Positions 15,054-23,748 of a stretch of DNA of 64,000 nt are shown in pieces. The position numbers were made by a program, and so were the translations under genes. The first letter of the stretch is position 1. Every line of letters starts with the position of its first letter. The stretch comes from a virus: the IMG/VR virus record IMGVR_UViG_3300009154_002711, positions 1-64,000 of that record; one strand, given 5' to 3'. Below the pieces are notes generated by a model, which made no database searches, was not told the DNA's origin, and worked only from the letters and a program-made list of their open reading frames with translations.

Positions 15054-15740
15054 TTAGATCTCTAAAACTACATCAACAGGATTAGTAGCATTACAAATTA
15101 CTCTAGTATCATAGGCTTCATAGTCACAAGGAGTATGGGTGTGCCCGTGGAGCCAGAATTTAGGTTTATTACTTTGGATAATATCCGCGCAGTTATTTAC
15201 ATAAGCGGTATTAGTAGGCTGATTCACATATTCTCTAGCAACACTTGCCCAAGTAGGTAAGTAGTGGGTTAATACCACATCCCCTTCTTGGATAGCATTC
15301 CTTAAGTAATTCCTATGAACAAGTCCTAGAAGTACAAACTCCTCATAGCTTAAGCCAATATATTTAGAATCATTAATTTGAGTTCTAATCATCTGTTGTT
15401 CATGCCAAGAATTTGTAGGGCCGTACCACAAAGTACATCCCACAAATCTCTGATTATTAATAGTAACAGTCTTACCCAAATCTAATAAATGAAAGTTACT
15501 ATACTCACTATCTAAAGTATAAAGCAGCTCTTGTACTCTTTGATAAGTACTTCCATAGTATTCATGGTTGCCTGCTACATACACGATATGGTCATAGTTA
15601 TCACACCAATAAGGAACAATACTTTGTAGTTGATACGCCGCCGCAATATCTCCTACTGCAAGTAAATTAGGTGCGGCAATATTAGGTAGCACATTCTTAC
15701 GATGCTCAAGGTGGGTATCTGAATACACTTGGCATTGCAT
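15054..15740 (-). CDS. Calcineurin-like metallophosphoesterase
   Basis: Starting at MQCQVYSDTHLEH (AAGGAAT upstream; the longer frame runs into tRNA-Val), the 228-residue protein shows the two-metal site: SDTHLEH, VGDI, GNHEYYG and the C-terminal HGHTHTPC. Such enzymes cleave phosphoesters of nucleotides, nucleic acids or proteins; the substrate here is unknown. A second, unrelated-looking member lies at 42.1 kb. Confidence 0.88.
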   Translation of the reverse strand: MQCQVYSDTHLEHRKNVLPNIAAPNLLAVGDIAAAYQLQSIVPYWCDNYDHIVYVAGNHEYYGSTYQRVQELLYTLDSEYSNFHLLDLGKTVTINNQRFVGCTLWYGPTNSWHEQQMIRTQINDSKYIGLSYEEFVLLGLVHRNYLRNAIQEGDVVLTHYLPTWASVAREYVNQPTNTAYVNNCADIIQSNKPKFWLHGHTHTPCDYEAYDTRVICNATNPVDVVLEI

Positions 15741-15767
15741 GTTAAATTCCTTTGGAGTTGAGTGAAA

Positions 15768-15839
15768 TGGGTCTGACAGGACTCGAACCTGCAACAACCT
15801 CCGTGTAGGGGAGGGACTCTACCATTGAGCTACAGACCC
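15768..15839 (-). tRNA. tRNA-Val(UAC) with C33
   Basis: Acceptor GGGTCTG/CAGACCC, D arm GCTCAATGGTAGAGT, T arm GCAGG-TTCGAGT-CCTGT. The anticodon arm CCTCC-CCTACAC-GGAGG gives UAC but has C where nearly all tRNAs have U33. Confidence 0.8.
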
Positions 15840-15906
15840 AGGAAATTACTAACAGTATCACCCATAGTTAGTAATTGAATTGCATGGAGGTAACGTGGTG
15901 AAAACT

Positions 15907-16521
15907 TTAATTAGTAAATTCTAAACCTCTACCTATTATATCATCTTCTAGGTTTAATGGTTGGTGTTCTCTTAACCAAGTTAATTCTTTAATAGCTTCT
16001 TCTTCAGTAGCAACTTCCAGACTATAACTCCAGTCATCTAAACCGCCCAGATAAACTCTCCATGTTTTCGCATGTACGTTAGGAGTTTGAATATAAACAT
16101 AGACATATTGATCTTCAGATTCCTCAGAATCTTTAAAAGCAGAAACCCAGGAATCATCATCAAATAATAAGAACTCCCCAGTACGCGAATTCCCATAACC
16201 GGGGCGATCTTGCATCCAACAAGGCAATCCTAATTTAGTTAGCTTAGGTTTACCTGCTTGGGAAAACTTAGCTAATATATCTAATAGTTTATTACTATCA
16301 GACATATAACGATGCCATAATATTTCTGGATTCTCTTGTGCTTCTGAGTCACCACATACAGTAGATAACCAATTGAATCCGGGTAATGCATAATTATAAT
16401 GAAAGTTATACTGCTCGGGAATATACTGCAGGTACAATATAACCCGAGTAGTAACTTCATAACTAAGCTTTTCAATCTTCATGCTATTTACGAAGAGATC
16501 ATTCTTAAACTTGAATAACAT
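15907..16521 (-). CDS. Hypothetical protein, 204 residues
   Basis: Mixed alpha/beta protein, Trp-rich, with LPCWMQDRPGYGNSRTGEFLLFDDDSW as its most distinctive stretch (in two parts) and an acidic C-terminus. An internal start MKIEKL is possible. No family recognised. It lies 5 nt after the rIIB-like gene's stop. Confidence 0.6.
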   Translation of the reverse strand: MLFKFKNDLFVNSMKIEKLSYEVTTRVILYLQYIPEQYNFHYNYALPGFNWLSTVCGDSEAQENPEILWHRYMSDSNKLLDILAKFSQAGKPKLTKLGLPCWMQDRPGYGNSRTGEFLLFDDDSWVSAFKDSEESEDQYVYVYIQTPNVHAKTWRVYLGGLDDWSYSLEVATEEEAIKELTWLREHQPLNLEDDIIGRGLEFTN

Positions 16522-16525
16522 TTAT

Positions 16526-17488
16526 TTAACCAATCGTATGATACTTATCTTTAAATGGGCCAACTAACTCTCGCACTTTATCTAAAACATAATCCCAATC
16601 TTCTATATTCTTAGGATCATAATAAACATATTGCGCCAGCTTTTCCGCCGGATAATCATTGCTATTGTATTTCTGCACTAATTCTGCAATTATTGCATCC
16701 ACTTCTTCAAAGTACGCGGTGTCATCCACATCCTCATCTTCCATCTCATCAAAGTCACCACTAAACCGATTAGGTCTTTCATACAGGGTTTCATCCAAAC
16801 GAGGGCGTTCACAAATCGCAACCACTTCAAACCTACACACGCGCATCTTCTGCCCGTTATAATCTGTAGGTACTGCTACTACATCTTTAGGATTAACTTT
16901 AACTTCCATAGTATAACCATCTGAAGCAAAGTTATGTGCATATTCATAAGCAGCTACGTGAAGCCCTTTAGAACAAGTACGATTAGGATTATCATCTACT
17001 TCTGATCTGGGCATTGCACAAACTGCACCCACAGAATTATCAAAGGTGTGTGTATGACGATCTTTAAACTCTTTAGTAACCCCTCTATAAGCAATGAAGC
17101 AACCATCTTCTGTTAAGGGGTGCCCATTCTGCTCAAGGAATGTAAATAGTTGTTGTCTAGAATTATAACTAGGATTCTTCTTTAAGTTATCCCAGAATAA
17201 TAATAGATTATCAAAAGGTAATCCTTCTCTATAGAAAGCTAAGATTCTATCGTGTAATGCTGTAGGAATTTCCTCACCAGCTTTAGTAAAGATTTTACCA
17301 TCTGTAACTACAATACCTTGTTGTTCTAATTGTTCTACAACATTTAATAATCCAGGAATCTTATCTAACTCTTTATTCTTAATAGCTTCATATACAGAAG
17401 CATATCTATTATCACCTTTAGTTAAGCTAACAGTTTTACCATCATAGTTAAGGATGATACTACTATTAGTAATCATATAATTTACCAT
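16526..17488 (-). CDS. rIIB: rIIB-like protein
   Basis: The 320-residue protein has, after an N-terminal helical region, the rIIB core: LPLTEDGCFIAYRGV-type sequence near residue 130, FDNSVGAVCAMPRSEVDDNP, TCSKGLHVAAYEYA and VNPKDVVAVPTDYNGQKMRV. In T4, rIIA and rIIB affect lysis and resistance to the RexAB exclusion system; their biochemistry is unclear. rIIA lies two genes upstream. The C-terminal 60 acidic residues are an added region. ATG follows GGAG. Confidence 0.85.
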   Translation of the reverse strand: MVNYMITNSSIILNYDGKTVSLTKGDNRYASVYEAIKNKELDKIPGLLNVVEQLEQQGIVVTDGKIFTKAGEEIPTALHDRILAFYREGLPFDNLLLFWDNLKKNPSYNSRQQLFTFLEQNGHPLTEDGCFIAYRGVTKEFKDRHTHTFDNSVGAVCAMPRSEVDDNPNRTCSKGLHVAAYEYAHNFASDGYTMEVKVNPKDVVAVPTDYNGQKMRVCRFEVVAICERPRLDETLYERPNRFSGDFDEMEDEDVDDTAYFEEVDAIIAELVQKYNSNDYPAEKLAQYVYYDPKNIEDWDYVLDKVRELVGPFKDKYHTIG

Positions 17489-17490
17489 AT

Positions 17491-18117
17491 TTATATACTC
17501 CAGTGTTTAGTTAGACCAATTCTTAATAAACTAGCTACATCTTGTGCATCTGCAACCGCTGTATGTTCCACAGATTTCTGTGTGCCTGCTCTATCTAAAC
17601 AAGTTTGTAGGCTAGGCAGGAATTCATCATCTGGTAATACAAAATAAGGTGCAGGATCCATTACTCTACGTCTAAACATATCAAAGTTATCATTTAGTTT
17701 AGCTTTTAGCCAAGGTAAATCAAACCCTGCTACATTCTTACCAGCTACATTAAATTTAGTTCCACCTAAATCTTTAGATAATTTTAGAGCAATATAGTTC
17801 TTTACTTCTTGTCTAGTAATAACATTAGGATCAACTAGTTTAAATGTATCTACATCCATATTAACATATATAACATTGGGAAGTAATGCACCTCCTTGAA
17901 CTACATATTCAATATGTTCAATTAGTTCTTTATTTAAATTAAGAGCATAAGATTGCCCAATAATAGTTTTATATAAGAATATAAATCTGTATGTGGGAAG
18001 TTCTGCTACTGCTATATCTTTATTATTATCTACTACAATTCCCAATTCTAATAGAAGACCCCATTCTGGTTCTATAGATGAGGTTTCTATATCAATAGAA
18101 GCATATTTTAATTTCAT
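17491..18117 (-). CDS. DEDD-family 3'-5' exonuclease
   Basis: The 208-residue protein carries ExoI DIETSS at residues 8-13, ExoII KNVAGFDLPWLKAKL and ExoIII HTAVADAQDVASL, a DEDDh set as in oligoribonuclease and DnaQ. It should degrade DNA or short RNA from the 3' end. Its ATG overlaps the rIIA stop as TAATG, so it is wedged into the rIIA-rIIB operon. Confidence 0.85.
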   Translation of the reverse strand: MKLKYASIDIETSSIEPEWGLLLELGIVVDNNKDIAVAELPTYRFIFLYKTIIGQSYALNLNKELIEHIEYVVQGGALLPNVIYVNMDVDTFKLVDPNVITRQEVKNYIALKLSKDLGGTKFNVAGKNVAGFDLPWLKAKLNDNFDMFRRRVMDPAPYFVLPDDEFLPSLQTCLDRAGTQKSVEHTAVADAQDVASLLRIGLTKHWSI

Positions 18118-20186
18118 TAATTAATATCCTTTAAAACTTTAGTCTCATATACATAATTAAAATAGTCTATAACATCGTCTAATTGTTGGATATTATAACA
18201 CCTAATAGCCTCCAACAAAGTATAATACTTATTAATTCTTTCTTCATAGCTATTAAGAAATTCAATCCCTTTAATATATCTTTCATCTTTAATTACATCT
18301 GGAAATTCTTTAATTAAGTTAGGTACATAACATCTATACTCAATTAGTTCAGGAGTTCTTTGTAATAAAGGATCTTTAACTTTACTAAGAATTTGTGGAT
18401 TCTGCCCAAGTAAATTTAGTCCTGAGTTAAGTTTGTGTCGGAAAGTGTTAGATATTGTATTATTAACCAGACAAATTATATCAAGGTCTCTAATCTTAAA
18501 GGATTCTTTCCAGGTTTCAAACGGGATAAACTTATCTGTAGGAATAAGAGTCTTAGCAACTTCTTTAGAAACTTCTATAAAGAAATATTCAGGATCAGTA
18601 CCACCAAAATAATCTCCCACATCACAACCATTATACCCAGACATATAAACAATAGTCTTATTCGGATGGTCTTTTTGTATAGATTTTAAAGAGCGGGTCT
18701 TTTTACCCCAAATATTAGTTAGTTTACATATAAAGTTCTGCTCAGAGTAATCTACCAACTCAGCAGCCCTTTTACTTCTTACTACCGGGATATATTCTAT
18801 AGTTTGTAAACTGGGTATTTCAAAAGCTTCTGCAAAAGTCTGAGCATAATTACCATCAAGAATATATACTGAGTCTGCTTCAGTACTATTAAAGTAATTC
18901 CTAATTCTGGAATTCATTTTAATAGCGCTTTCATCTTCAGTAGTAAAAGCATGAGCAATTATTTGTGGGGAAAGTCTAACTCCAGAGTTCTTTACTAAAT
19001 TCCTAGTCCCGCTGTTAGTAACTTCGATACTATATTCAGTTACAAATACGTGAGAATCTTTAGGTAAAATAATAGCTTCCTGACTAAAGGTAAACCCCTT
19101 GAAAGTAACCGGAGGCATTACAAATTCTGTAAATAAACTATTGCAAGTTAATACAGCTTCTCTTAAAGTAGCACACTTATTTATCTGTTCAGTACAATAA
19201 GATGTAATAAACGCCATAGTGTTAGTAGCTATTTTAGTAATAACATTTCGGTTATTAGTAGAGTCATCTATCTTTTCTCTACCGGGGCCTAATACAATTA
19301 AACCTGTAGGAATTTTTATAAAGAGCTGTCTTTCTTTCTTAAAGTAATTTCTTAATGTATGTACTTCAGGAATCTTATCTTCAAGTTCTGAAGTAATAGG
19401 ATAGATAATACCATCAATAACTAATACAATAGGAGCATCTATTCTGCCTTGTCTACCATAATAACTATTATCATTAACTATAGTAGGATTAACTATAGCA
19501 AATAAAGAACTCTTAGAAGCTGTTAATAATAAATTATGTACAGTAAACCCAGTAACTTTCTCAACGTTAATATTATTTAACTTGGGTTGTTCCTGCTTAT
19601 CCCAAAGAATACAAGCTCTTGTAATAGCCATAGTGAATTCTTTGATGTCACTATTAGCCACAGCAATTTGAACTTCAGTTCCATTAGGTTCATTAGTATA
19701 CTCACAAGATACTAAATCAAGTTGCCCGATATTAGTATCACCAAGATGTGCATAATAAGTATACTTTTGGTTTAGATATCTGGTAATAATTACAAAAGCG
19801 CTTGTATAAGCCCATGCTGATTTAGAACCAATTCCATATCCACCAGTTTCATTATTACTTCCGCGTTTAGTAGAAGCACAATACTTTACAAAGACTTCTT
19901 TAACTCTTTCAGGAGATAATCCGGGGCCATAATCTTTAACAGTAAAAGTAGGTTCAAATACCGTAGGAGCAGTAACTTCTATAGGTTTAGTTTGATTAAT
20001 CTCTCTATGTGCATCTCTAGCATTACACATATATTCTTGAACAAGAGTTCTGATTTTAAATTCATATAGTTTATTTCTAAGAATATCAATAATAACTTCA
20101 AAAGAGTTCTCATCAATACCAAAATCTAATGATTGCGCTGGAATAAAATTACTATCTAATTTATTATTCGTAGCTGTTAATAGCAT
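18117..20186 (-). CDS. rIIA: rIIA-like protein with GHKL ATPase domain
   Basis: The 689-residue protein has a GHKL ATPase N-terminus: N box CNARDAHRE near residue 55, G1 box VKDYGPGLS, and G2 box GGYGIGSKSAWAYTS. Phage rIIA proteins share this domain with MutL and Hsp90. The size and pairing with rIIB two genes down support the call. ATG follows GAGG. It is long for a window of mostly tiny genes and probably starts this operon segment. Confidence 0.87.
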   Translation of the reverse strand: MLLTATNNKLDSNFIPAQSLDFGIDENSFEVIIDILRNKLYEFKIRTLVQEYMCNARDAHREINQTKPIEVTAPTVFEPTFTVKDYGPGLSPERVKEVFVKYCASTKRGSNNETGGYGIGSKSAWAYTSAFVIITRYLNQKYTYYAHLGDTNIGQLDLVSCEYTNEPNGTEVQIAVANSDIKEFTMAITRACILWDKQEQPKLNNINVEKVTGFTVHNLLLTASKSSLFAIVNPTIVNDNSYYGRQGRIDAPIVLVIDGIIYPITSELEDKIPEVHTLRNYFKKERQLFIKIPTGLIVLGPGREKIDDSTNNRNVITKIATNTMAFITSYCTEQINKCATLREAVLTCNSLFTEFVMPPVTFKGFTFSQEAIILPKDSHVFVTEYSIEVTNSGTRNLVKNSGVRLSPQIIAHAFTTEDESAIKMNSRIRNYFNSTEADSVYILDGNYAQTFAEAFEIPSLQTIEYIPVVRSKRAAELVDYSEQNFICKLTNIWGKKTRSLKSIQKDHPNKTIVYMSGYNGCDVGDYFGGTDPEYFFIEVSKEVAKTLIPTDKFIPFETWKESFKIRDLDIICLVNNTISNTFRHKLNSGLNLLGQNPQILSKVKDPLLQRTPELIEYRCYVPNLIKEFPDVIKDERYIKGIEFLNSYEERINKYYTLLEAIRCYNIQQLDDVIDYFNYVYETKVLKDIN

Positions 20187-20191
20187 AACTT

Positions 20192-20380
20192 TTATATATC
20201 CTCTATATTTCTATCTAATATTAACTTACCTGTAGGTTCCATCTTAAACCTAACATACTGTTCTTCAGTAAGCACCGCTACTTGAGGATGAAACACAAAG
20301 TATAGCGGCGCGGTACTATCCACAATAACATCATATTGATTTAATAAATCTTTAAACTTATTTATAAATTCCTGACTCAT
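20192..20380 (-). CDS. Hypothetical protein, 62 residues
   Basis: Unknown. It contains VDSTAPLYFVFHPQVAVL, a short beta hairpin pattern, between helical ends. It is packed between the P-loop gene and rIIA with 5-6 nt spacers. Confidence 0.55.
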   Translation of the reverse strand: MSQEFINKFKDLLNQYDVIVDSTAPLYFVFHPQVAVLTEEQYVRFKMEPTGKLILDRNIEDI

Positions 20381-20386
20381 ATATTA

Positions 20387-20914
20387 TTATTCTTTCAATT
20401 CCTGATAAGCCTTTAATACTTCCGGAATAGGAGTATAGAAAGCAGGAATAGTATTATATTTTATATTATGTGTATCTAACATATCTTTAATTTCTTTATC
20501 CTTTTGTATAGCTTCTGTAAGAGATTGAACTCTACCTTCTTGTTGATAAACTCCGAAGTCAGTTCTATTAATATAGAAGTTACAATTATCATGTAAATTA
20601 AATAGATCTAATACAAATGCATCAAAGCTTTTAGGTAACTTAGGGGACTTATAAACTAATCCATAAAGTATAGAGCTATCTATAATAGCAATCTCTACTT
20701 TATCTAATACTCTAAAGATTCTATGATACTGATTCCCTAAGATTAATACTTGATTATTAAGTAGATCTAAAGCTCCATCCCAAACATAATCTTTAGGAAC
20801 TTCTGTAATTAATTCACAGTTTATATGTTGCTTTTTAATCGCAGCAAAAAGTTCTGCCGCCATTGTAGATTTACCTGTACCCGGGCCAGCAAATAAGTTA
20901 ACTAATAATGTCAT
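20387..20914 (-). CDS. P-loop NTPase/kinase-like protein
   Basis: The 175-residue protein has a perfect Walker A, LFAGPGTGKSTMAAEL (residues 7-22), a Walker-B-like VEIAIIDSSI and a C-terminal helical lid. The size and order fit small-molecule kinases related to the NadR kinase domain or AAA_28, but the substrate cannot be read from sequence. A tie to the NAD genes at 38-41 kb is speculation. Confidence 0.7.
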   Translation of the reverse strand: MTLLVNLFAGPGTGKSTMAAELFAAIKKQHINCELITEVPKDYVWDGALDLLNNQVLILGNQYHRIFRVLDKVEIAIIDSSILYGLVYKSPKLPKSFDAFVLDLFNLHDNCNFYINRTDFGVYQQEGRVQSLTEAIQKDKEIKDMLDTHNIKYNTIPAFYTPIPEVLKAYQELKE

Positions 20915-20964
20915 ATAACATACCTAAATATTTATTAGATATATTATAGCATTTAACAAGAGGA

Positions 20965-21231
20965 TCAACTAGCTAAGTGTTCAAAACCTTCATCAACCAA
21001 GTGTGCAAAGATATCTAAAGCTTCTTCTTCTGTAATAGTATCTGAGTCCTGAATACAGTTCCAGCTACCATTAGTAACCTCTACCAAATTCCAATTCCGC
21101 AATTCCATTAACTGATTGTTAACGGTACGTTTAGACATTTGTAAACCAGCGGCAATCTGATCAGGGGTTTGATCATGATTATTAAACAGGTAAAGGTAAA
21201 TCGATTTTAAAGGCGTTAGATCTGTGAACAC
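20965..21231 (-). CDS. Winged helix-turn-helix DNA-binding protein
   Basis: Residues 15-60 read as a helix-turn-helix: TPDQIAAGLQMSKRTVNNQL, followed by LMELRNWNLVEVTNG, a winged hairpin. At 88 residues it is only the DNA-binding domain plus a short acidic tail. Probably a regulator. Confidence 0.65.
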   Translation of the reverse strand: MFTDLTPLKSIYLYLFNNHDQTPDQIAAGLQMSKRTVNNQLMELRNWNLVEVTNGSWNCIQDSDTITEEEALDIFAHLVDEGFEHLAS

Positions 21232-21240
21232 AATTCCTCA

Positions 21241-21408
21241 TCATTCAACGGCGACAACAAACTCATCTTTGTAAACTTCATTCCAATGTTTATATCTATT
21301 AGTATTTCTATGTTTATTATATTCAAACTTCTTACCATGAAGCCGGTACACAAATAGCACCGGCCCCAACTGTAATTTATATTCCGCACCAAAAGAAAAC
21401 CGGCACAT
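21241..21408 (-). CDS. 55-residue protein resembling the MTYF array units
   Basis: ATG at 21406-21408 opens MCRFSFGAEYKLQLG; near the C-terminus VYKDEFVVAVE matches the Y-x-D-x-F-h core of the 42.7-50.7 kb array, and the size fits. It stands alone here, flanked by unrelated genes. It may be a distant or ancestral member; similarity is short, so this is tentative. Confidence 0.5.
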   Translation of the reverse strand: MCRFSFGAEYKLQLGPVLFVYRLHGKKFEYNKHRNTNRYKHWNEVYKDEFVVAVE

Positions 21409-21411
21409 TTA

Positions 21412-21726
21412 TTATCGTTTATCTTTCTTATTCAACGCTTGTTTCCAAGAACTAAATGTCTTATTACTAATAGGACAACTAATAATATTATTCCTAAGCG
21501 GGGCAGCGACCTTTCCATCAGCAGTAAACCGCCGAGTCTTGCCCGTCTTAGTCGTAATAATATCAGCCATACTTACTTTCTTAGGACTAATCTGCGCTAA
21601 GAAATCATTAAAGGTTAAATTAGACGGCATAATAAAACCGGAGCTACTATGTGCTCCTACTTGATTAACACCTGCCCAAGAAGCATTATGAAATTTGTCT
21701 CTAATCAGTAATTTACGACGGCTCAT
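21412..21726 (-). CDS. Basic hypothetical protein, 104 residues
   Basis: MSRRKLLIRDKFHNASW is chosen for the AAGGAA site 7 nt upstream. Lys/Arg-rich ends and a conserved-looking GAHSSSGFIMPSNLTFNDFL. May bind nucleic acid; no family recognised. Confidence 0.55.
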   Translation of the reverse strand: MSRRKLLIRDKFHNASWAGVNQVGAHSSSGFIMPSNLTFNDFLAQISPKKVSMADIITTKTGKTRRFTADGKVAAPLRNNIISCPISNKTFSSWKQALNKKDKR

Positions 21727-21742
21727 TTTCAATTCCTTTTAG

Positions 21743-22018
21743 TTAATCTTCTTCATCATCTTCATCAATATACTTATCTAACTTTTCAACAGTCCAACCA
21801 GAACTTATAAATTCTTCATAGTAACATTCAAGTTGTTCTATTTGTTCAAGCATAGACTCTTGTTGAGATTCAGTAGCTTCATATGAAATAGTAAATGTAT
21901 ATTTACTTAATTGAGTATCATAGTCATCATCTTCTTTCTCAGACACTACAGGTTTAGTTACTGGAGCCACTATTAAAGCTTTAGATGGCCGCACTATATT
22001 AATTTTAATCTCGGGCAT
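21743..22018 (-). CDS. Acidic hypothetical protein, 91 residues
   Basis: It opens MPEIKINIVRPSKALIVAP, similar to the next upstream gene's LNINVVWPPKGLTKVP, then has an acidic helical domain ending DEDDEED. The two are probably paralogues. Confidence 0.6.
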   Translation of the reverse strand: MPEIKINIVRPSKALIVAPVTKPVVSEKEDDDYDTQLSKYTFTISYEATESQQESMLEQIEQLECYYEEFISSGWTVEKLDKYIDEDDEED

Positions 22019-22023
22019 AATAA

Positions 22024-22368
22024 TTATTCCTCTATAATATAATTAAAATCAGCAAGATAACCAGTATTTTCATAATCCTCTAATACACTCAGAAGAGCCG
22101 CATTAAATGGTGTCTGTGAGGCTTCTTTATTAGTATCTTTCTTAGTTATATCTACTATTACTCTACAAACAACTTCAAAGTTCTTAAAGTCGCCCTTTGC
22201 TTCTAATATAGTAGGGATAGCTTTTATATCATCAACAAATCCCCAAGCATCTTCTGCATCTGTAAAGTCTTTAGAAATAATAGCTGTATGTGTATATACT
22301 TTATCTGGTACTTTAGTTAGACCTTTAGGAGGCCATACTACATTAATATTTAATTCTGTTAAATTCAT
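22024..22368 (-). CDS. Hypothetical protein, 114 residues, paralogue of its neighbour
   Basis: Shares the I-N-[IV]-V-x-P-x-K-[AG]-L N-terminal pattern with the downstream gene. Its ATG overlaps the TGA of the isrB gene by 4 nt, so the transposon was placed directly at its start and probably took over its upstream signals. Confidence 0.6.
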   Translation of the reverse strand: MNLTELNINVVWPPKGLTKVPDKVYTHTAIISKDFTDAEDAWGFVDDIKAIPTILEAKGDFKNFEVVCRVIVDITKKDTNKEASQTPFNAALLSVLEDYENTGYLADFNYIIEE

Positions 22369-23507
22369 CTAAAATTCTGCGTGGAGACCCGCACTGTACC
22401 TGTAGTCAGGTCAGTGTCGGGAGGAAACGCAGTCCTCCTTGTATGGTTTACTAATAAATTGCAAGAACGAGAAATAAGTCTCGTATTTTTAGCAGTAATG
22501 CCCTGCTTAAGTCTTTGACGTTTCGGAAATATTTGATAGAGGTCGCAAGCAGAAACAATCCCAATTAAGTGAAGTTTCTTAGTGCGATACTCAACCTTGT
22601 CTCCGTTTCTGTATGGATGGGTAGATTCAAATCCTCCATAACTATCGCGTCTACCACCTTTGTTAACAGTTAGGTCGTGCATCTTTCTAGGTCGATTACC
22701 TAGTCTAGATAGCACCAGGAAATTAAAGTTAGTTACCTTAACTTCTCCTATCCAGTCAGCACTGTTAGTTAGATTTGAAACTGTGTACCTAATGAAATGT
22801 CTAGCTGCTAAGCTAACACCATCATTAGCATGAGCAGTAGGAGACTGTTCGGCTTTGTTCTTTGACTTAACTAAACCAAGATATTGCCGTGTATTAGAAG
22901 TCTCATACCCTTTCACCAAATGCACCTTCGTAAATTGATTTAATACTGAAACTAACCAATTCTGTCCTTGTGCGGCTCTTGAAAAAGCTGGACTGTAAGA
23001 CTTATTCAGCATCTCTACATACACATGGCTGATTGGATAAATGGCAAACAGTTCTTTGATTACCCGTAATTCTAGCTGTTTAGAAGCCAGAATGCTAGGC
23101 GGAATCTTTGACTGTCTACGATTATTAAATCGTTTCTGCCTATGGTTGCGTAACTTGAATGGAAGATTACGCTTGATGCGTCTACCCCTGCGAGTTCGAC
23201 GCAGTACAGCCCTTTCACTCATTCGCCTTGACACTTCCTTGCGGGGTAGATTTAGGTTGAGTCCCACTAAGGTTTCGTGCTTGGATTGTACGGCTAACCC
23301 TGTAAAACTACTGCCTGGGTCTACTCCTAGTGCCATGTCTTGTAACTGATTACCCGAAGATTGAGTTAGCTGAATTTGGAAGATGCTTAGGTCGTTATGC
23401 ACTACCTTTGCTTTTCCCTCTGCTAGCCACCTTCTCGCCCTAGATGCCTTAGTTGGCATTAGAGGGTTTCCGTCTACACTTAATACCGCTACTCTTTTGT
23501 TTAACAT
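22365..23507 (-). CDS. IsrB-type (IscB without HNH) RNA-guided nuclease
   Basis: The 380-residue protein has an N-terminal PLMP domain (VAVLSVDGNPLMPTKASRAR), RuvC-I GVDPGSSFTGLAV, an Arg-rich bridge helix (RRTRRGRR), RuvC-II VYVEMLNKS and RuvC-III AHANDGVSLAARHF. Between RuvC-II and III there is no HNH domain, which defines IsrB, a nickase guided by an omega RNA. All RuvC acids are present. The stop overlaps the following gene's start (ATGA). Confidence 0.85.
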   Translation of the reverse strand: MLNKRVAVLSVDGNPLMPTKASRARRWLAEGKAKVVHNDLSIFQIQLTQSSGNQLQDMALGVDPGSSFTGLAVQSKHETLVGLNLNLPRKEVSRRMSERAVLRRTRRGRRIKRNLPFKLRNHRQKRFNNRRQSKIPPSILASKQLELRVIKELFAIYPISHVYVEMLNKSYSPAFSRAAQGQNWLVSVLNQFTKVHLVKGYETSNTRQYLGLVKSKNKAEQSPTAHANDGVSLAARHFIRYTVSNLTNSADWIGEVKVTNFNFLVLSRLGNRPRKMHDLTVNKGGRRDSYGGFESTHPYRNGDKVEYRTKKLHLIGIVSACDLYQIFPKRQRLKQGITAKNTRLISRSCNLLVNHTRRTAFPPDTDLTTGTVRVSTQNFR

Positions 23508-23737
23508 GATTGGAGATAATCCATAAATGTATTTGTCTTTCGACTACCTCTCGCCCACTATGTAGTCCGATTCTCAACAACTGATTGAGTCAAACTGGGA
23601 ACTTCTGCTTAGGTGGCACAGAAGGGAGTGTAAGGCTACATAGCTCTATGGGCTATTCAACTGTTTAGTCTTGCCTTCAGTGTTGCAAGCCCACGCTATA
23701 ATCAGTCTTCTGATTTAGCGTTGGGTAGTTGACATCC
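23508..23737 (-). ncRNA. Probable omega-RNA and left end of the IsrB element
   Basis: The 230 nt upstream of isrB have no ORF. They end at a strong hairpin, CCCACGCTA...TAGCGTTGGG (23690-23726), next to GTTGACATCC. IscB/IsrB guide RNAs lie in this position between left end and gene. Exact boundaries are not resolvable by eye. Confidence 0.6.
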
Positions 23738-23748
23738 TTATATTATTA

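Noticed and set aside
22365-23507. Cas9 or full IscB
   Set aside because: The protein has the PLMP domain and RuvC motifs but no HNH between RuvC-II and RuvC-III, and it is only 380 residues.
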